DNA from: Reticulascus tulasneorum
Lineage: Eukaryota; Ascomycota; Sordariomycetes; Glomerellales; Reticulascaceae
DNA length: 64,000 nt
Direction of reading: 5' to 3'
NCBI GenBank assembly: GCA_001557505.1
Contig: LSAX01000001.1
Location: 2,108,001-2,172,000 of the forward strand
Both the position numbers and the translations under genes were made by a program. Below the pieces are notes generated by a model, which worked only from the letters and a program-made list of their open reading frames with translations, had not been told where the DNA came from and searched no databases. Positions 1 to 10,245 of this stretch are shown piece by piece. How positions within the stretch are numbered: position 1 is the first letter of the stretch; each line of letters opens with the position of its first letter.

Positions 1-662
1 TACCTTGGCTTACTTTACCTACTCCTACCTTACTGAAGGCTGGGTCCCCATCAATCCTGATTGAGCTGTCATGATTACCAGCATGACAATCCGTACTGCC
101 TACCTGGTCTACCGAAACCCTGCCAGACAAAGACATTTCAAACATCTAGTGTTAGGTAGATCCCAGTGGTACCTTGGCCCGCCTTGACTACCCCTTTGGG
201 AGAGAGAGTCTTGGTTTGCCTTATGATCGAGTTGGCCGACAGTTCAAATTCCCGCGACACGAAACCGACCAAGCCTGCCACCCATATTAACATGATAACA
301 TATGGTAGCGGCCTTGTTCATCATAATAGCAGGCTGTGTTTCTCGGCGTACGCGTATTTAGGTAACGCCACCGGGTTATGAGTTAGTTGTCAAGCTGAAT
401 ATGGGTCCAAAGGGTCGATGTTACTTCTCGCTCAATTCCTAGATTCACTGCTCTCTTTGCGCGCGAAGCTTGCTACATGCCAGGGCGATATTGTCCGCAC
501 TCAAGGCAATGTCTCGCAAGCGTCAGCTCTATACAGCGATATTCCACAACAAGGTTATTTGGTAATGCTGTCGATGGGCCGTGGAAAAAGAAGGAAACAA
601 TTCTACCATTGTTCTTGTCGTCCCGCCAGTACTCGCTGGATCAGCACGAATTCCAAAACTAC
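1..662. other. Left-edge intergenic DNA
   Basis: No gene is supported here. The few short open frames start at non-ATG codons or lack any recognisable protein signature. The first 60 bases are rich in CTACC/TACCT words like those seen between genes elsewhere in the window. Confidence 0.5.
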
Positions 663-962
663 CTAGTACAGCCTCCCCTTCCGTGGCGTGGTATAAGCTT
701 GCAAGTCCTCTACTCGTCTGTCAATATTGTTTCTGAGGTTCACCATGGCACTTTTTGTCTTTGCCTTGGCCAATGAAATCTTTTGGCACTTCAGACACTC
801 GCCTCCGACCTTAATCCTGTGAAGACCATGCGCTGTTCTATACACGCAGGACCGACCGTCATTGCATTCCAGGAAGTCTTTTTGTATGGTGCATAGTCCG
901 AGTTTCTTGTCGAGAAACGTGGAGTGCTTGCAGCCGAAGATGATTTCCTTGTAGTAGCACAT
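663..962 (-). CDS. Small Cys-rich hypothetical protein (99 aa)
   Basis: An uninterrupted ATG-to-stop frame encodes 99 residues. The protein opens MCYYKEIIFGCKH and has Cys at about 2, 11, 24, 33, 39, 56 and 59, ending in a CLKC pair, followed by a basic tail with no Cys. The Met-Cys-aromatic opening with a C-x-H pair and a late CxxC resembles small, probably metal-binding orphan proteins that are common in filamentous ascomycetes. No function is known to me. There is no signal peptide or membrane segment, so it is likely intracellular. The gene lies alone, 440 bp downstream of the HAD phosphatase gene on the same strand. The Cys spacing argues for a real gene, but there is no intron or wider context to confirm it. 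A second protein of similar style lies at 36449-36745. Confidence 0.5.
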   Translation of the reverse strand: MCYYKEIIFGCKHSTFLDKKLGLCTIQKDFLECNDGRSCVYRTAHGLHRIKVGGECLKCQKISLAKAKTKSAMVNLRNNIDRRVEDLQAYTTPRKGRLY

Positions 963-1402
963 CTCTGCCCTAAAAATGTATTGGTTGATCTGGCACGCGA
1001 GAACGGCTTCTAACTAGTAGCTTTAGGATCAAGTGAAGAAAAGGGACTGGATGCTGGTGGTCTCCAGTGCTACATGGCCTGCAATCGGTTGTCTATATAG
1101 TCGACCAATCTGCCTGGCTTTCCTGCGACACAAAGCTCTAGCAGTGGCAATTTTGATATGTTCGTTCTTTGTTGCTTGGTTCTGATCGTTGCACGATGTT
1201 CTGCCGGGAACCATCAGGCAATGCCCTGCACAATGAGCTTGTTGACGATACTAGTCATCCCCGAACAAAGGCCAGAAAGCTGTGAGCTGCGCCTCCTCTA
1301 CTGCCTGCTTTCCCACGCGGATCCAAAGTCTATTGGCAGTCCAGACAAATCAACAAGTGGCTAGGACGGACTGAAAGTCGAGAGTCTTGGTGTAGCGAGC
1401 AG
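963..1402. other. Intergenic
   Basis: Lies between the Cys-rich orphan and the HAD phosphatase, both on the minus strand, so it should hold the promoter of the former and the 3' end of the latter. No further gene is visible. Confidence 0.5.
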
Positions 1403-2251
1403 CTAGTTCTCCAGGATACGAGCTTCTAGAACTTCAACGAAGTCCTTTGCCCACGTGAGTCGATGGGAGTTCTCTCCCTCCTTGACGTGGGGCACTTCAT
1501 ACCCTATTCTCGATAAAGTCCCGAGCAAGGTGGAACCTGGGTTCGACGACATGATGATGCCACGAGCCGCAGTCAAACATTCGATATCCGAGTTTGAATC
1601 TCCAAAATAGACCAAGGAACGCGGACTGAGTCCATTCTGCTGGATAAACTCCTGCAGCGCATTGGCCTTATCCGCACAAGTTGCCAGGAGAGTGTCTTTC
1701 GTTCCTGGACCAAGGGTATCTGGTCCAAGAATAGATCCGTTAGGTTGAATTTCATTTGAAATGACGCGTATGGAATGACCGGATAGAACGCCTTTGATAA
1801 AGGAACTTGACCAGTTGACAGAGAGAACAGAGACCGGCCATTGTTTTCGAATCGCAAGTCTCATAATTTCGTCGAACCCGTCTCGAATTTGAACCTCTCC
1901 TGAATTTACTGCAGCTTTCCCAGCAGCGTAGAGGTCCTGTTCATTGATGCGAGCGAACAGTTCTGATTGCTCAACCCGTTGCACGGACCTCATCTCGACC
2001 TCCTTCAATCCACGAAGAAACTCCAACTCTTGGTCTAGAGAAATCCTGCTGTATTCTTGTGACTCATATGCAGAGACATAACCATTATAATCCTGCGCAT
2101 AGGCTTGGAGGATGTTTCGCCAAGCGGGTATAAGATCATTCCCTCGCGCTTTCTGCACTCGAAGGCCGACTGTGGCCAGCGTCGCAATTGTGTCACATAT
2201 AGTGATAGTCCCGTCAAAATCGAAAACCAGAGCATCTTTTTCACAGGCCAT
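1403..2251 (-). CDS. HAD-superfamily phosphatase (phosphoserine phosphatase-like)
   Basis: A single-exon protein of 282 aa. The ATG at 2251 is chosen because the open frame upstream of it starts only at GTG. Motif I is DFDGTIT (Asp11 is the expected nucleophile, Asp13 the general acid/base). Motif II is probably the Ser in VLSVNWSS. Motif IV is VYFGDSNSDIECL, with the acidic pair that binds Mg2+. The spacing and the helical cap between motifs I and II fit HAD subfamily IB, the phosphoserine-phosphatase or methylthio-phosphopentane phosphatase-like fold. The substrate cannot be read from the sequence. No targeting signal is seen, so a cytosolic small-molecule phosphatase is inferred. Confidence 0.85.
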   Translation of the reverse strand: MACEKDALVFDFDGTITICDTIATLATVGLRVQKARGNDLIPAWRNILQAYAQDYNGYVSAYESQEYSRISLDQELEFLRGLKEVEMRSVQRVEQSELFARINEQDLYAAGKAAVNSGEVQIRDGFDEIMRLAIRKQWPVSVLSVNWSSSFIKGVLSGHSIRVISNEIQPNGSILGPDTLGPGTKDTLLATCADKANALQEFIQQNGLSPRSLVYFGDSNSDIECLTAARGIIMSSNPGSTLLGTLSRIGYEVPHVKEGENSHRLTWAKDFVEVLEARILEN

Positions 2252-2801
2252 GGGTAATTTAGACACTCAGCCCGCCAGAAGTGGTTGAAGAATATTTGAA
2301 TGCTGTGTGACATTTGAACTTTGCAAACTGAGGTGTCTGCTCCATAATCTCTGGTAGAAGCTCACATGGATAGTGTCCCCACATCCTATGCCAAAATCGT
2401 CACTGTCGTCAATATCGGAACTTACCAAAGGCCCTAGAAGCAGAGCAAGGCCGGCTTTTCAGGGACCCAGGCTACCAAGCACCAGCATAGGATGAGACGG
2501 TCGTTGTTCCTCTGCAGCAATGCACAAGATAGCAGCTCCATTGGGTGGAGTCACTTCAAAGTCCAAAGTGATCACGACTTCCTTAATGCTATTTGATTTG
2601 CAGATCAAGCTCGACTAGTAATACATGCGATCATATGACATGCCGAAGCAGTGCACATGTCGCGTCCAAGCGAGACTCTTGGGGTATCTTCCTTCCATGT
2701 AATCTAATCATCCGTTACAATAATATCTAAATGCATCCGAACGCCGGGCTTATGCTTAAAGATGCACCCTTGGACCAGGGTGGCCTGCAAAGGTCAGCCC
2801 T
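2252..2801. other. Intergenic
   Basis: Promoter of the HAD phosphatase gene and 3' flank of the TFIIF-beta gene, which are transcribed in tandem on the minus strand. No other feature is supported. Confidence 0.5.
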
Positions 2802-4114
2802 TCATGCAGATGGTCCAGGAAGGACATCCTCCATGATGACTTCGTTGTCGTCATCTTCGTCAAGTGCCTCTGTATCTGGCGCAGTCTCGTTCGTTGCTTC
2901 AGCGGCCTGCTGCTTGAACTCGGCCCTGAGTTCCCACTCATTGGCATGTGGACCCGTCCTGTTTAGAAACGCTATCTTGTCAAGGGTTTGGCGGAGATAG
3001 ACCTCGGGTTGCTGGTATCGCTCCCTCAACACCGACATCTTCCAGTAACCCCATCTCTTGAAGCCAGCAAAGAGCCTATCCAGAAGTTCGTTTTCTGGAA
3101 TACGCGCAGTCTTGTTCTCCGACTTTTTCGCCTTAGAAGCTTTGGTGGGAACCGTGGTTTTCTATACTATTGTCAGATCCGGCCAAGGTTTCTTTGGGTT
3201 GAGAAACTTACAATAAAGGAACCAAACTTTTCAACAGCAGCAGAGGAGCCATGTTGGATAATGCCACCTGCTGCCTGTTGGCCCAAAATTCTGAGGGTCT
3301 TCTTCGGCTTCATCGCCTCCTGCTGTTTCATCTGCAGTATTGCTTGGCTTTCGTCATTGTCGACCGCGATGCAATTCATTTCATACTGGATCTTGGCAGC
3401 GATTTTGGTTTTTTCTGCGATATGTTAAAGGAGTCCTCGAGCGAGAGATAAGCGATCCTTACTTGGAATGGCCTTCCGGTAATATGGTTGATACCGATTA
3501 CGCCTCTCAAAGGGCTTTTTCTCCCCCGGTTTTTCGGCAGCTCTTTCCCTTGCCCTCATGATAGATGCTGGTATTCCGGCATTCGTTGCCTCCGTCCTCG
3601 CCTTGGACTTTGCTTTGAATCCTGGCAGGTCTTCTTCAGTAAATACAAACGTGCTCCTTGTAAGTTCCTTCCCCAGGTCCAAATTGTATTCTTTCGGTAA
3701 ACCCTGGTGCTCGGGACGATCTGAGCTTAGAAGCACCTTGAATCGATGCTGGCTAGGGTTAGCTGGCGGTGCACGAGATATATGGCGTAAGGGACCTGTA
3801 GCAACCTCTATTCTGCCGTCGGGGTGTGTCACATCCCACTGTCTCATAGTTCCAAGCTCGATTTCTGCATCCTCAGGGAGACTCGACCAGGCATCCCAGA
3901 TGTATTTGGGAACTCTAGCCAGATACGCCTGACCGAATCCATTGCTGCCCTCGCCTTGATCATAAAACTCGAGGTCGCCGGCGTCTTCGTACAAGTCATC
4001 ATCGTCGACCGCGGCTACGTGGGAAGCCGTGAGGCCGATTGCATCGGGGTCCGGTTTGATGTAGGTCTCTTGTTTGATTTGCGGTTCTTGTTTAATGTAA
4101 TTCGAGTCTGCCAT
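2802..4114 (-). CDS. TFG2: Transcription initiation factor IIF subunit beta (Tfg2/RAP30 type)
   Basis: TFIIF-beta joins TFIIF-alpha and escorts RNA polymerase II into the pre-initiation complex. There are three exons: 4114-3463, 3414-3212 and 3161-2802, giving 404 aa. Both introns (48 and 50 nt) are GT-AG and keep phase. The N-terminal dimerisation part includes AYLARVPKYIWDAW from about residue 63. The exon 1/2 junction restores the conserved YYRKAIPKKTK segment. The C-terminal winged helix (about 306-366) contains GYWKMSVLRERYQQPEVYLR and LDKIAFLNRTG, diagnostic of the family. An acidic tail follows. The ATG at 4114 has a good context (AACATGGCA); an in-frame upstream extension exists but does not look conserved. 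The gene is divergent from elongin-A with 545 bp between the starts. Confidence 0.95.
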
Positions 4115-4659
4115 GTTGACGGTTTCGTGCCTCGAAGTTTGCTGTCTGTGTTTGAGACGTATTTTGTCTCCAGTCACTTTGGAACGTGGAAGTTTAGAAG
4201 TAGGTTGCCTATCCAGTAGAATGATGGAAGACAACAGGAAACAAAGGCGATGGACGAAAAGAGATTAGCGTATCATGTGACATCAGAGTGGATGCTGCTT
4301 GCAAGTTGCAACCAAGGATCCTACCTTATTAGGGAGTCTCCCACGACTTGGGACTAGGCTGTATTAGGACTGAGAAGCACGTGAAGATAGCGCGATAAAG
4401 TTTGCGATGCTGTAGGTCGAGGCGATCTCCCTTTCCCGCCCCGCAAAGCCCCAATGCAGCCGTGCAACCTTACAGGCTTCTTTCCTCAACCTGCCCCCGA
4501 GCTGGAGATAGCTTCGAATCTCAGGACTTTATACATTGTGAGTTCTCCCTGAACAATGAGTCCTTCATATCAAACATTTCTCTTTTCCTGTATTGTTATC
4601 GAGAAACCTTGGATATCCGACAACAATATCAATATAATAGCTTTTCAGTCGTGAGAGCA
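4115..4659. promoter_or_regulatory. Divergent promoter of TFIIF-beta and elongin-A genes
   Basis: This 545-bp region separates two Pol II transcription-factor genes that run away from each other. A CACGTGA E-box sits at 4378-4384, almost exactly midway (about 264 and 276 bp from the two start codons). A related TCATGTGA word lies near 4274. No gene lies inside. Co-regulation is inferred from the layout only. Confidence 0.5.
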
Positions 4660-6114
4660 ATGCCGATCAAATCTCTTGTCGAATTATGTATTCAGGTGTG
4701 CCAAAAGCATATCTCGGAGTTGACCAGTGTGGGCGATGGCGACTTCCTTTTATATTCCCATGTCCGCGAGATTCTTCTTAAAGTCACCAACCCTGCCCAA
4801 CTCCGAGAAATCGAAATCAACTCCCCACACATCCAAGGCGAAACCGCAGAACTATGGCAGCGATTCATCCAGAAGGAGTTCCCAGCAGAGAGCCGGGAGA
4901 AGAATTGGGCGCCAAAAGATCCTCGGAAATGGTATAAGGTCTACGAGAAATACGATATGGAGCGCAAGCGGTCGCGGGAGAAGGCGGAGCGAATGCTCCA
5001 AGCTCGCATCAAGGGCTTGCAGAGCACCAAGGACCAGAGGGTCAGCCGTATCGTCGATCAGAGATTCCTACCAAAGCCACCAAAGGACGGCCGCAATCTG
5101 GGTGCTCGGCCAATGCACGGCGGGAAGGAGCTGCCCAGCAGGCTGACATTTGGTGCGGGTAGCCGGATCAAGGTGCGAAGTGCTGCGGATGTCATGAAAA
5201 AGGCACGTCGTGAAGCAGCGGAAATTGCAAGCATAAGGACCAGCAGGTTGAGTACAATATCTGGTGAGATGCCGACTCTGGGTCGAGTCACGAAGGTTAA
5301 CGCGGCACTGGCTCGTGATCACCGCATAGCAGCCATGCCAGCCCTACCACTGCCACCCATGCCACCAATGCCTCGAAGTGAAGAGAGAAGGAGGGAGAAG
5401 GGGCGAAGGGAAGAAGACCCAACCCTCAACTTTATCTCCGACGACTCGTCCGAAGAGGATGAACAGTTGGACCCTCTCTTCGACGACGAAACTCCAGTTC
5501 GACGCGGCAAAGCTACAGCGATTAGCGACGCCACTTCGCCCGTCAAAACTGCTTTGCCATCTCGAAAGGCCTCATCGCCACCTACTGGCCGATCTGTTGC
5601 TGCTTCTGCAGAACAGAAGAGGCGCGGAGGCGTTCTATCTAACGTCTATCGCTCGTCTGGCTCATCTAATTCCCCAAAATCGAAACCAAGCCCCTCTGCT
5701 GCTCAGGCGGGTTCCCCAGTCGCGAAACGTGGCCTCCCAACCGCAGAGGTGCGCAAGCAAGCACTCCCTCGAAAAGTTTCCGCAGGTCCTTCGGGCAACG
5801 CTGTGCTGCCTTCTACCGCCAAGTCGCCCCCTCTTGCCCCTCTCGCGTTCGAGAACAAGCGACGCGGCGGCATTCTATCCAATGCTTACAAGCCGCGTAC
5901 AATGCAATCGGCATCACCAACCACGATACCCACCTCCGCCACATCAAAACAAAATTCAATTCCTTCGACTTCAACCAATATACAGCCACCGCCACCTCTT
6001 CCCTCTTCCCTGGAGCAACTGCCGCCCCCGCGAGTTCAAGCAAGCAACCAAGAGCCCGCCGCACGGAAGAGAAAGGTCGTAGATATTTTCATGCCAGCGA
6101 AGAGGCGACATTGA
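4660..6114 (+). CDS. Elongin-A (RNA polymerase II elongation factor SIII subunit A)
   Basis: Elongin-A stimulates Pol II elongation and, with elongin C, can form a ubiquitin ligase acting on stalled polymerase. This 484-aa single-exon protein begins MPIKSLVELC. The N-terminal 110 residues match the elongin-A domain: a BC-box-like SLVELCIQV, then VTNPAQLREIE and ELWQRFIQKEFP, then a basic helix. The remainder is predicted disordered, rich in Pro, Ser, Arg and Lys, with an acidic patch near residues 262-282. A 12-residue motif occurs twice in this tail (320-331 and 400-411). The C terminus, RKRKVVDIFMPAKRRH, looks like a nuclear localisation signal. Upstream in-frame codons exist from 4402 but use no ATG that fits the family. 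Confidence 0.88.
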   Translation: MPIKSLVELCIQVCQKHISELTSVGDGDFLLYSHVREILLKVTNPAQLREIEINSPHIQGETAELWQRFIQKEFPAESREKNWAPKDPRKWYKVYEKYDMERKRSREKAERMLQARIKGLQSTKDQRVSRIVDQRFLPKPPKDGRNLGARPMHGGKELPSRLTFGAGSRIKVRSAADVMKKARREAAEIASIRTSRLSTISGEMPTLGRVTKVNAALARDHRIAAMPALPLPPMPPMPRSEERRREKGRREEDPTLNFISDDSSEEDEQLDPLFDDETPVRRGKATAISDATSPVKTALPSRKASSPPTGRSVAASAEQKRRGGVLSNVYRSSGSSNSPKSKPSPSAAQAGSPVAKRGLPTAEVRKQALPRKVSAGPSGNAVLPSTAKSPPLAPLAFENKRRGGILSNAYKPRTMQSASPTTIPTSATSKQNSIPSTSTNIQPPPPLPSSLEQLPPPRVQASNQEPAARKRKVVDIFMPAKRRH

Positions 6115-6705
6115 CGACGCTGTCTTGATTTGCGAGAAGACGTGGAGTGTGCATGACTCATGGAATTTGACGCACTTGGTTTGGCCCTGGACGGCTCACA
6201 TATTTACGGCTAGATATGTACGGTTGGTGTTTGGCAGGCAGAGGTATGCCCTACGGCTGGGATAATTGGCTACTAGTAAGGTTATAGGACGATTATATGC
6301 ATTAGGGAGCTCCGTACGGTAGGGAGATAGATCAAAGGGGACATAGTCCTGTAACACATTGCAAAATTCACCAAGATCCATACTACTGGTCAAGCAGTAC
6401 TGTCGTACACCGGTTACTATCAGGAGCCTCAGATTCATGCTCTGGGCTCGCATGGCGGCATTTTCTATGAGCACAGAACTCTCTCTCGTAGACATCGGCT
6501 GCAGCAAAGAAACATGGCTTATTCGTAACCAAATCTCTATGGTGGCTCGCGAGGCGTCGAGACTCACGTACGCTAGTAGGGCAAATCAACACCCCAAGCT
6601 ATCCGATGCCCAAAGATGGTCCCATCCCGCCAGCTCAACCACTCAGAACGCCAAGGTATGCCTCGATCTCCTCGTAATAATAGCCCAGTATGTGGTTCGA
6701 GAACA
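6115..6705. other. Intergenic between convergent elongin-A and NEDD8 genes
   Basis: Holds the 3' ends of two convergent genes. Short frames on both strands show no recognisable protein. Confidence 0.5.
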
Positions 6706-7156
6706 TTAGCAGAGCGAGAAGCCCAAGCCCCCGCGTAGGGCAAGCACGAGATGAAGAGTTGCGCCAGCCTCAAGCCCGTATTCGGACGCGGACTTGTCGT
6801 CGACCCTATTGTAGCAACTCGGTTAGCGGACGGATACCACCAAGAGTCTGGCTCTAGCAGAGACGAAGGTAGAAATTTGGCTCACATTTGTTTGCCACCG
6901 TAGATCAATCGTTGCTGTACAGGAGGGATGCCTTCCTTCTCCTCAACCTTCTCCTTGATCTGTGACACCTACGCAATTCATCAGCCGAGCAACCCCTACA
7001 GCAGGGCCGACGAAGGGAATCCGGACTATCGTACCTTGTAGTCGTTCTCGATATCGAGCTCGATCTCCTTGCCGGTCAACGTTCGGACCCTTTGCAAACT
7101 GTGGTCAGTATATAAACTCATGTCACGCAGCAAAGTCCGACCTACTTGATCAACAT
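6706..7156 (-). CDS. RUB1: NEDD8/Rub1 ubiquitin-like modifier
   Basis: Encodes the modifier that is conjugated to cullins to activate SCF-type ubiquitin ligases. Four exons are joined: 7156-7146 (11 nt), 7089-7035, 6968-6886 and 6805-6706, giving 82 aa. All introns are GT-AG and the phase is preserved. The protein reads MLIKVRTLTGKEIELDIEND, continues through KEKVEEKEGIPPVQQRLIYG, and reaches the conjugation end LALRGG at residues 71-76. Six extra residues (LGFSLC) follow Gly76 and must be removed by a processing hydrolase, as in NEDD8 precursors. The -VEEKEGIPPVQQRLIYGGKQM segment and overall length separate it from ubiquitin itself. No ribosomal extension is present. Confidence 0.95.
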
Positions 7157-7809
7157 TTTGAGCACTGTCCGCAGAGAAAACTTCCGCTGAATTCGAGGTC
7201 AATTTGCGCGGGTTCTTCGTGGTTCGTGGTTTGTGGTTCGTCAGGGTTGCCGGGATCTGTACGTCTGGTGTAGGAGGTTCGGGGGAAGTTGATGTTGGTT
7301 TGGAAGCCTAGGAATCTAGGTGAAATTGGTGATGGTGGGGTATCCGATAGGAGTGGAGGGGTCCTAAAATGCGCCCGGAACCACGGGTAGCAATCAGTCT
7401 GGTCCTACTAAATACTAACTACCTAGGTAGGTAGGTAGGTAGGGTGGGCACCTAAGTAACATGCAACGGTCCTGTAGTCTCATCCGACTTGCTGGTCAGT
7501 AACGCAAGTCTAATGGTAATTCTTACTTATATTGATCTTTCAAGGCCGCCCCAGTCTCTTATGACAAAATACAGCGTTAAGGATTGCATCATTAATCCTA
7601 ATCCATGATGTGTAATTCGGCCTCACTTATGTAAAGGAAGTTTTAAACAAGCACATATTTACACGCTTTGTCAGAAACTCGGCATCCAGAACAATACATT
7701 CACGGCAAGTGCTCCTGACCTCTCGCATTAATTGTATTTTATACATGGCACCAGTTGGTGACCGTAGGAGTACAGTGTGGAGAATTCAGCTAGCCGTAAC
7801 ATGACCCTC
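7157..7809. other. Intergenic; promoter of NEDD8 gene
   Basis: Lies between the NEDD8 start and the prohibitin-2 stop, both minus strand. It contains a (GTAG)n run listed separately. No coding signal is seen. Confidence 0.5.
7420..7443. repeat. GTAG/CTAC tetranucleotide run
   Basis: The bases form a CTACCTAG core followed by several GTAG units. It is one of at least five such runs in intergenic DNA of this window. Confidence 0.8.
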
Positions 7810-8856
7810 TCATTTTTTCACGTCGTCAAAGACGTTGAGGCCGAGACCCTCCGAGTCAAGAAGCAGCCTGTTTTTGCCACCAGACTCCTTCATTTGAGCA
7901 GCAATCGCTCTGGCATTCTCAATCTTCTTCAGCTCGACGTACGCCTTGCTCTTCTTGATGGCCTCTCCGATCAGCTCTGCTGAACGTGCCTCACCCTGCG
8001 CCTTGACGACCATCGCCTGCTTCTCTTGACGCGCTTTGTCGACAACGAAAGCTGCTCTCTGAGCCTCTTGCTGAGCTACCTGCTTAGCTTCGACTGCTGC
8101 CGTGAACTCCGGGGAGAAGGCAAGGTGCTAAAGTCAGGATGTTAGTAAAGCTAGGCTGGGTAGGAAGCTTATATAAACGTACAGTGAGCGAGACATCATC
8201 TAGCAAGATGTTGAATCGCGCAGCTCTCCTCGACAAATTGTCCCGTACTAGCTTGGCCACCATTTCTCTCTGGGTGATCAACTGGCTGGCGTTGAACTGG
8301 GCGACCACGCTCTTGAGCACCTCATTCACGATCGACGGTAAAACTCTCTCATCATAGTCTGTTCCTAGGGTTCTGTAGATCTGAGGCAACGCCGTGATAT
8401 CCGGCCTCGACAGCACACGGCATGTGATGTTGACCATCTGCAAGTCTTTGGTGCCGGTCAGAGAAGCAACGTTCCTCGGCTTTGCGCGCACGTCGTAGAT
8501 GATCGGAGTCTCCAACCAAGGTATGATGAGATGCGTTCCTGGAGATTGCAGAGTTAGCCCGCCAATGCCGCCACCAAATCATTCCCGACTAGTCCGGACA
8601 TACCTTCCGAGTAAATCTCCTTGCTCACACCATTCACCCTGCGGTACTTGATGGCTCTGTGACCACCATCGACATTGAACAACGCATTCTGAAGAATGAC
8701 CGCAGCACCACCAGCAATAAATAGTCCCGCAAGACCCATTCCGACACCTCTTGGCCCGCCGGGCATGCCGCCTCCAGGAAACCCGCGGCGGCCCTGCGTT
8801 CTGGCCACCTGCTGGAGCCGCTCGTAAGCCTGCTCCATTGGGGTTTTGCCAGACAT
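7810..8856 (-). CDS. PHB2: Prohibitin-2
   Basis: Prohibitin-2 forms the ring complex with prohibitin-1 in the mitochondrial inner membrane, supporting m-AAA protease control, cristae shape and respiratory assembly. Three exons: 8856-8604, 8538-8183 and 8127-7810, giving 308 aa with GT-AG introns of 65 and 55 nt. A Gly-rich N terminus precedes a membrane anchor at about residues 36-56 ([20 protein letters not shown]). The SPFH domain includes [12 protein letters not shown], the spliced [20 protein letters not shown], and [22 protein letters not shown]-terminal coiled coil ([20 protein letters not shown]) follows. The conserved IIPWLET form points to PHB2 rather than PHB1. The ATG at 8856 matches the family start, [14 protein letters not shown]. 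Confidence 0.95.
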
Positions 8857-9494
8857 GTTGATGCGTGTATGCCGGTACCTAAAGCTCAAGAGCGGGATTT
8901 GGTGAACCGAGTCGAATTGAATGGCAGCTTCGACAGCTGATGTTGGGTTCTTTGGGGCTCTCAAAGTCGACGAGAGCAGTACTGAGGAGCTAGGAAAATT
9001 GATGATGGAGATGGCCCGTTGCCTTCCAGAAGACTCAGGCATGCACGGACCATAAACTACTGGGGTCACTCTTGGCGGCTGGGGAGAAGCGTCCGTAGTT
9101 TTTCAGCTGGCACCAGCTGTGCCCGTTGTTAGACGGAGGAATCCTGCTTCCTCAAGCCTCCAAGGCTAAAGTGACTCCATCATTGTCCTTAAGAGTTAGC
9201 ACTCTGCGTGTGTGACTCTTCCGCGATACTGCCACGGCAGAGAGAATCCTTATAGAACTTGTGGCGCAGTGCATATAAGCACATCTACAACTAAAAGTCA
9301 TGATTGTGACCGCTGGATGAGCTGAAAGAAAAAACGACGAGAACAACAAGTGACTCACTCTGTAGTTGCATTTAAGCCGGTATCATACTCACTAAAGTTC
9401 TTTTTCTTTTTCTTTCTCATTCAAATTCAAACAGTCATCTAAGGTTTCAGGTCACCCCGAAACCTCCTGGAATCTCAACAAACAAGCAGCAGCC
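8857..9494. promoter_or_regulatory. Divergent promoter of prohibitin-2 and GNAT genes
   Basis: A 638-bp spacer between two divergent start codons. A pyrimidine-rich run (TTCTTTTTCTTTTTCTTTC) at about 9399-9417 lies 75-100 bp before the GNAT start, typical of fungal transcription-start regions. No extra gene is seen; the open frame extending prohibitin-2 upstream begins at a non-ATG codon or is not conserved. Confidence 0.45.
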
Positions 9495-10070
9495 ATGGAA
9501 AATGTCACGGAAGCCACAACCAATGCTACATCTATTCCCATCTTAACTACCGCAAAGCTCATCATCCGTCCCAATGCACTTGAAGATGCAACTGCCATGG
9601 CCAAAGAAGCCAACAACGTCCTGGTAGCCAAGTTCATGCGCAATCGCTTCCCGTCTCCGTACACAATAGAGGACGCTGTGGAGTGGCTCAAGAAAATCAG
9701 TGATCAGAAGCCAAGCCTATGTCATGCGATCTGCAAGCTCGATGGGACCCTAATAGGAACCATTGGCATGATGCCGAGTTGGGATGCCGAGTACCGAACT
9801 TTCGAGATTGGGTACTGGATAGGCGCTGACCACTGGGGCCATGGTTACGGGACAGATGCTCTGGTAACCTACTCCAAGGCCGCCTTTGAGAACTTCCCAT
9901 TGCTTTTGAGGCTGGAAGCCGGTGTCTATAGTGGGAATCCGGGGAGCGCACGAGTTTTGGAGAAAGCCGGCTACACTTTCGAGGGCCGGAGAAGAAATGC
10001 CGTAGAGAAGAAGGGGGTTGTGATGGATGTCTTAATGTACTCTTTGCTAAGGGAGGAGTGTCTTGGATGA
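9495..10070 (+). CDS. GNAT-family N-acetyltransferase (RimJ/RimL type)
   Basis: A 191-aa single-exon protein beginning MENVTEATTNATSIP. The GNAT fold is visible: IIRPNALEDATAMAK (beta1-alpha1), IGTIGMMPSW (beta4), EIGYWIGADHWGHGYGTDAL with the acetyl-CoA pyrophosphate-binding GHGYGT loop at about 114-119, and NPGSARVLEKAGYTFEGRRR, the typical RimJ/RimL C-terminal signature. It probably acetylates a small molecule or protein alpha-amino group; the substrate cannot be read. No targeting sequence is apparent. It is convergent with the trehalase gene. Confidence 0.85.
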   Translation: MENVTEATTNATSIPILTTAKLIIRPNALEDATAMAKEANNVLVAKFMRNRFPSPYTIEDAVEWLKKISDQKPSLCHAICKLDGTLIGTIGMMPSWDAEYRTFEIGYWIGADHWGHGYGTDALVTYSKAAFENFPLLLRLEAGVYSGNPGSARVLEKAGYTFEGRRRNAVEKKGVVMDVLMYSLLREECLG

Positions 10071-10245
10071 GAATTGGAGGATGATTTTGGGCATTGAGAT
10101 CAATGGTAGAGCCTGAGTGACGGTTACTAGGTCCCATCCCGCTCGGAGGTATTATCGTTGCTTCGACGTGATAGCTAAGACAAGTTTGGCCTTTTCAGCC
10201 ATGCTCGGTATACACAACATTAGATTAATTTCTGCTAACCCCCTT

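Noticed and set aside
5378..6082. Plus-strand frame of 234 codons inside elongin-A
   Set aside because: Shadow of the elongin-A reading frame, low complexity and without homology.
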